Shown here: positions 5,535-8,750 of the stretch, piece by piece
How positions within the stretch are numbered: the stretch's first letter is position 1
How the letters are laid out: every line of letters starts with the position of its first letter
Assembly: GCA_045600765.1 (NCBI GenBank)
Contig: JAZRYM010000030.1
Location: 1-8,750, forward strand
Source: RGIG426 sp045600765
GTDB taxonomy: Bacteria > Bacillota > Clostridia > Oscillospirales > Acutalibacteraceae
DNA length: 8,750 nt
Reading direction: 5' to 3'
Translations under genes and position numbers: made by a program
Notes under the pieces: generated by a model
Told to the model about the DNA's origin: nothing
Databases searched by the model: none
What the model saw: only the letters and a program-made list of their open reading frames with translations

Positions 5535-6247
5535 TGACGGGGCGTATTCATTCGGTGCAGAGTCTCGGCACTGTGGACGGGCCCGGCGTGCGCTGTGTCG
5601 TCTTTATGCAGGGGTGCCCGCTGCGGTGCATCTGTTGCCACAATCCCGATACGTGGGACTTTGCGGGCGGGGAAGAAACGGACGTGGACGCGCTGTGCCG
5701 TCGCATTCTGCGCTTTCGTTCCTATTTCGGTGAACGCGGCGGCGTGACCGTCTCGGGCGGAGAGCCGCTGATGCAGGCGCAATTCGTTGCCGCGTTGTTT
5801 CGCGCCCTTAAAGACAGCGGAATTCACACCGCTCTCGACACGTCCGGCTGTGTGATGAACGACGACGTGCACCACCTGCTCTCGGTGACCGACCTCGTGT
5901 TGCTCGACCACAAATACCCGACCGACACGGAATATGTGGAAAACGCCCGCGCGCATCTTGCCGATGTGGAGGCGTTTCTTTCGGAACTCAATCGCCGTTC
6001 CATTCCGACGTGGCTTCGCCGCGTCGTCATTCCCGGAAAGACGGACAGCGAAGCCTCGGTTCGCGCCCTCAACGAAACGGCGCGGCAGTTCCCGTGCGTT
6101 GAAAAGGTGGAACTGCTCCCGTTTCGCAACTTGTGCAAGGAAAAATACGAGGCGCTCGGTATCCCGTTCCCGCTCGCGGAGGTCAATTCTCCGACGAAAG
6201 AGACGATGGAACGGCTGAATGCCCTTTTGGACGGGACGTACCGTTAA
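5534..6247 (+). CDS. pflA: Pyruvate formate-lyase activating enzyme (radical SAM)
   Basis: This 237-residue radical SAM enzyme cleaves S-adenosylmethionine with a [4Fe-4S] cluster and abstracts hydrogen from the radical glycine of PflB. The cluster motif CX3CX2C is Cys28, Cys32 and Cys35 in GCPLRCICCHNPDTW; Cys34 is an additional cysteine inside the motif. The N-terminal SLGTVDGPGVR (10-20), the VSGGEP motif for SAM binding (73-78), the DTSG stretch (102-105), and the C-terminal LLPFRNLCKEKYEALGIP (194-211) all match glycyl-radical activases. The ATG overlaps the pflB TGA by one base, and no good Shine-Dalgarno sequence precedes it. Translation is therefore probably coupled to pflB. The operon ends at a terminator that overlaps the stop codon. 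Assignment to PflB, rather than to another glycyl radical enzyme, rests on the operon. Confidence 0.96.
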   Translation: MTGRIHSVQSLGTVDGPGVRCVVFMQGCPLRCICCHNPDTWDFAGGEETDVDALCRRILRFRSYFGERGGVTVSGGEPLMQAQFVAALFRALKDSGIHTALDTSGCVMNDDVHHLLSVTDLVLLDHKYPTDTEYVENARAHLADVEAFLSELNRRSIPTWLRRVVIPGKTDSEASVRALNETARQFPCVEKVELLPFRNLCKEKYEALGIPFPLAEVNSPTKETMERLNALLDGTYR

Positions 6248-6302
6248 ACCCGCGCGCTTGTCCCTTTCCGTAGGGGTGAAGCGGCGGGTTCTTTCCTTTT
6301 TT
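6247..6302 (+). terminator. Terminator of the pflBA operon
   Basis: AACCCGC (6247-6253) and CGCTT (6255-6259) pair with AAGCG (6279-6283) and GCGGGTT (6284-6290), leaving a single bulged G. An inner CCC/GGG extends the stem. CTTTCC and six T follow. The stem begins on the last base of the pflA stop codon. Confidence 0.85.
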
Positions 6303-6315
6303 CGCCAAAAAGCGC

Positions 6316-6344
6316 TTGATTTTGTCGGGCGGCTGTGGCATAAT
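6316..6344 (+). promoter_or_regulatory. Probable sigma-A promoter of pth-mfd
   Basis: TTGATT (6316-6321) and CATAAT (6339-6344) are separated by 17 bases. The predicted start near 6351 would give a leader of about 100 bases before pth. It lies directly after the pflBA terminator, as expected for a new transcription unit. Confidence 0.75.
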
Positions 6345-6376
6345 GAGGACAACAAAGACATACGACAAAAACGCAA

Positions 6377-6401
6377 GGCGAGGTAGAGCTTCTATCTCGC
6401 C
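6377..6401 (+). other. Leader hairpin upstream of pth
   Basis: An 11-bp stem with one G-T wobble (GGCGAGGTAGA 6377-6387, TCTATCTCGCC 6391-6401) has a GCT loop. It is not followed by a T-run, so it is not a simple terminator. A 10-bp direct repeat, TTGGTAAAAA, lies just downstream at 6412-6421 and 6423-6432, before the ribosome-binding site. The function is unknown; mRNA stability or translational control are possibilities. Confidence 0.6.
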
Positions 6402-6454
6402 CAAAACCCATTTGGTAAAAAATTGGTAAAAACGCGAAATGCGGAGGGAACGAA

Positions 6455-7045
6455 ATGATTTTCAAAAAAGCGGGGCCGATTGATTTTTTGATTGTGGGGC
6501 TCGGCAACCCGGGAAAACAATACGAACACACGCGCCACAACGCGGGAGTGCGCGCGCTGAACGCGCTTGCGGCTGACCTCGGCGCGGAGGTGAAACGCGC
6601 GCGCTTTTCCGCGCTGTGCGGCGAGGGAAAACTCGGTGACAAGCGGGTGCTGTTGCTCTTTCCGCAAACGTATATGAACAACTCGGGCGAAGCGGTGGCG
6701 GCGGCAATGAAATTTTACAAGTTGGAGCCGTCGCAGTTGCTGGTGTTTTCGGACGACGTGGCGCTTCCGCTCGGCACGGTGCGGGTGCGCCGCAAAGGAA
6801 GCGACGGCGGGCAAAAGGGTCTACGCAGTATCATCACCCATCTCGGCACGGAGGAGTTTGCCCGCGTGAAATTAGGAGTAGGCGAAAAGCCGCACCCGCA
6901 AATGGAACTCGCGGACTGGGTGCTGTCCCGCTTTACGAAAGCGGAGAGCGAGACGATGGATGAAGCCGCGAAAACCGCCGCCGATGCCGCCAAAGTGATT
7001 GTGGCGGGCAATATCGACGAAGCGATGAATCGCTACTCCAAATAA
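6455..7045 (+). CDS. pth: Peptidyl-tRNA hydrolase
   Basis: The enzyme releases peptides from peptidyl-tRNAs dropped by stalled ribosomes. The 196-residue length and the motifs are typical of bacterial Pth. The GLGNPGKQYEHTRHNAG block (residues 15-31) contains Asn18 and the catalytic His28. The FPQTYMNNSGEA block (69-80) contains Met74 and Asn75. The SDDVALPLG block (99-107) contains Asp100. The next block is unusual. The usual GGHNG motif, with the residues equivalent to E. coli His113 and Asn114, reads GGQKG here (Gln120, Lys121). The start at 6455 follows GGAGGG (6443-6448). It is followed by mfd after 35 bases, the common Firmicutes pth-mfd arrangement, and the two are probably cotranscribed from 6316-6344. 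Identity is certain; the effect of the substitutions is open. Confidence 0.97.
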   Translation: MIFKKAGPIDFLIVGLGNPGKQYEHTRHNAGVRALNALAADLGAEVKRARFSALCGEGKLGDKRVLLLFPQTYMNNSGEAVAAAMKFYKLEPSQLLVFSDDVALPLGTVRVRRKGSDGGQKGLRSIITHLGTEEFARVKLGVGEKPHPQMELADWVLSRFTKAESETMDEAAKTAADAAKVIVAGNIDEAMNRYSK

Positions 7046-7080
7046 GGATACACCTTTTTTCATTTAACAAAGGAGACTCT

Positions 7081-8750
7081 ATGAACGTCCTGCTTTCGGG
7101 GCTTTGCGCCTCGCCCTCGTTTCAAAAAGTGCAACGCGCGGTGCAAACGGGGAACACGCCGGTGTATGTGTCCGGCGTGGGACAAATTCATAAAGCGATG
7201 TTGACGGCGGCGTTGTCCGAACGGGAGCAACGATGTGTGCTTCTTTTGACCGCCGACGAAGCGGAAGCGACCCGTCTGTGCGAGGATGTGTGTGCCCTCG
7301 GCCGACGGGCGCTCGTCTATCCCGCGCGGGAGATTTCGCTGCGCGATATGACCTACGGGTCGCACGAATTTGAGCGGCAACGGCTCGGCGTGCTTGCCGC
7401 GCTGATGCAGGGCGCGTGCGACGTGGTGTGTACGACGGCGGAAGCGGCGGCGCAGTTTACTTTGCCGCCGAAAACGCTTGCCGCGCACACGCTGACCTTA
7501 AAAAACGGCGCGCCGCTTCCCGTGACCGACCTCGCCAAAACGCTGGCGGAAGCGGGATACGAGCGGTGCGAGCAGGTGGAGGGCGCCGGACAATTCGCGA
7601 TGCGAGGCGGGATTGTGGACATTTTTCCCGCCGCGGGAAAGGAGCCGATTCGGCTCGAACTGTGGGGCGATACGGTGGACACGTTGTCCGCCTTTGACAG
7701 TTTGACACAGCGGCGCACCGACCCGCTTTCCACCGCGACGGTGCCGCCCGCCGTTGAGCGGGTGACGGACGACCGCTTGGCGGTTGCCGACCGGGTGGCG
7801 GCGCTTGCGGAACATTTGCCGCCGCGGCAGGCGGAGTGCAAAGCACGCCTGCTTGCCGATGCCGACCGCATTGCGGACGGAATGCCTTTTCACGGCGACA
7901 AATATGTGTCGCTGTTGTACGACACGCCGGCAACCTTGTTCGATTACGCGCCGAATGCGCTGTGCGTGTTGTCCGAGCCGCACGCGGTGCGTGAGCGGGC
8001 GGATGCGCTCGCGGTGCAATGGCGGCAGGACGTGACCGACCTTCTCAAAGAACAGCAGTTGTGCAAGGAACTGTGCGAGACGGCGCTCGATTACGACGCG
8101 GTGTGTGCCGCGGTGACGGCGCGCGGCGCGGTGCTTCTTGACACCTTTGCCCGCACCGAGCGGGATTTTGAATTGAAAGAACTGGTCGCCGTGACGGCGC
8201 GGCAGTTGCCGGTGTGGTCGGGCGATTTGACGGTGCTCTCCGAGGATTTGGAGGATTTGCGCGCGCGGAATATGACGGTCGCGATTTTGGCGGGTGCGGA
8301 GGAGAAAAACGCCACCCTGCTCGCCGAGGATTTGACGGCGCGCGGTATTCCGGCGCTGTATGCCAAGCACCCGTCGGAACTGACGGCGCGGCACGTGACA
8401 GTGCTTTGCGGCGGGCTGTCGGCGGGCGCGGAATTCCCCGACGCGGGGTTTGCTGTGATTACCCACGGGCGCGTGGCGGGAAAACGCCGCAAAGTGCGCT
8501 ATAAAGCGCAACAAAAAGGCTCGCAACTGCACAGTTTATCCGAATTGCGCCCGGGCGATTACGTGGTGCACACGGTGCACGGTATCGGGCAATATTGCGG
8601 GGTGCAACAACTTGATGTGCAAGGGGTTGCGAAAGATTATCTCAAACTGAAATACGCGAAAGGGGACGTGTTGTACGTTCCCGTAACGCAGTTGGACCTC
8701 GTGTCGAAATACATCGGCGCTTCGGAGGAGGCGGCGGTAAAATTGCACCG
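7081..8750 (+). CDS. mfd: Transcription-repair coupling factor Mfd (N-terminal part, runs off the window)
   Basis: Mfd displaces RNA polymerase stalled at DNA lesions and recruits UvrA. The first 556 codons are visible, about half of the usual length of roughly 1,150 residues. Residues 1 to about 340 match the UvrB-like domains. The signature is GQFAMRGGIVDIFP (170-183), followed by RLELWGDTVD and the FDSLTQRR motif. After a divergent middle domain and a basic linker (GKRRKVRYKAQQKG), the CarD-like RNA polymerase interaction domain begins at about residue 489 (LRPGDYVVHTVHGIGQY). It continues through LYVPVTQLDLVSKYIG. The helicase motor and the UvrA-masking C terminus lie beyond the window. 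The start follows AGGAG five bases upstream. No frameshift or internal stop is seen. The gene pair with pth supports the call. Confidence 0.97.
   Translation, partial: MNVLLSGLCASPSFQKVQRAVQTGNTPVYVSGVGQIHKAMLTAALSEREQRCVLLLTADEAEATRLCEDVCALGRRALVYPAREISLRDMTYGSHEFERQRLGVLAALMQGACDVVCTTAEAAAQFTLPPKTLAAHTLTLKNGAPLPVTDLAKTLAEAGYERCEQVEGAGQFAMRGGIVDIFPAAGKEPIRLELWGDTVDTLSAFDSLTQRRTDPLSTATVPPAVERVTDDRLAVADRVAALAEHLPPRQAECKARLLADADRIADGMPFHGDKYVSLLYDTPATLFDYAPNALCVLSEPHAVRERADALAVQWRQDVTDLLKEQQLCKELCETALDYDAVCAAVTARGAVLLDTFARTERDFELKELVAVTARQLPVWSGDLTVLSEDLEDLRARNMTVAILAGAEEKNATLLAEDLTARGIPALYAKHPSELTARHVTVLCGGLSAGAEFPDAGFAVITHGRVAGKRRKVRYKAQQKGSQLHSLSELRPGDYVVHTVHGIGQYCGVQQLDVQGVAKDYLKLKYAKGDVLYVPVTQLDLVSKYIGASEEAAVKLH

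Noticed and set aside
7046..7070. Possible terminator between pth and mfd (AAGG...CCTT then T-run)
   Set aside because: The stem is only four base pairs and too weak; pth and mfd are more likely cotranscribed.
7498..8532. A 344-codon open frame antisense to mfd
   Set aside because: The product is Arg/His-rich and without domains, which is typical of the antisense frame of a G+C-rich gene. Mfd motifs are clear on the plus strand.
1..8750. CRISPR array, insertion sequence or prophage genes
   Set aside because: No regularly spaced direct repeats, transposase, integrase or phage structural gene was seen on either strand.

Overview
The window looks like chromosomal DNA from a fermentative, anaerobic, gut-type Clostridia bacterium, probably of the Oscillospirales / Ruminococcaceae kind. 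This is inferred from four things: a pyruvate formate-lyase operon, the Firmicutes-type pth-mfd gene pair, an orphan PfoR-like IIC membrane protein, and an intergenic palindromic repeat (about 126-180) of a kind I recognise from such genomes. No genus can be assigned from this sequence alone.

Left part (1-1570). A terminator from an upstream gene is followed by the intergenic repeat. Next comes a divergent pair: a leftward SLOG-family gene (214-636) and a rightward small XRE regulator (767-1009). Their shared spacer holds four copies of a TGCGATATATCGCA-like palindrome, two of them directly abutting. A second XRE regulator (1207-1473) follows, and a bidirectional terminator closes the block. 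The spacers and the regulators here are visibly richer in A+T than the rest of the window, which suggests a separate, possibly acquired, regulatory module.

Middle (1570-3305). A leftward orphan PTS IIC / PfoR-like membrane protein has a near-consensus sigma-A promoter. A tRNA-Pro(CGG) follows with a perfect consensus promoter and a 17-bp-stem terminator. Next are a tandem array of small hairpins and the leader of the pfl operon. That leader carries what I read as a ZTP (pfl-motif) riboswitch whose P3 strand overlaps an intrinsic terminator.

Right part (3306-8750). pflB (pyruvate formate-lyase) and pflA (its radical-SAM activase) overlap by one base and end at a terminator. Peptidyl-tRNA hydrolase (pth) and the first 556 codons of mfd (transcription-repair coupling factor) follow under a new promoter. 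mfd runs off the right edge. The working model is that ZMP/ZTP, which signals 10-formyl-tetrahydrofolate shortage, relieves termination upstream of pflBA so that more formate is made for one-carbon metabolism. pth and mfd are housekeeping genes. The SLOG/XRE module is the least understood part of the window.
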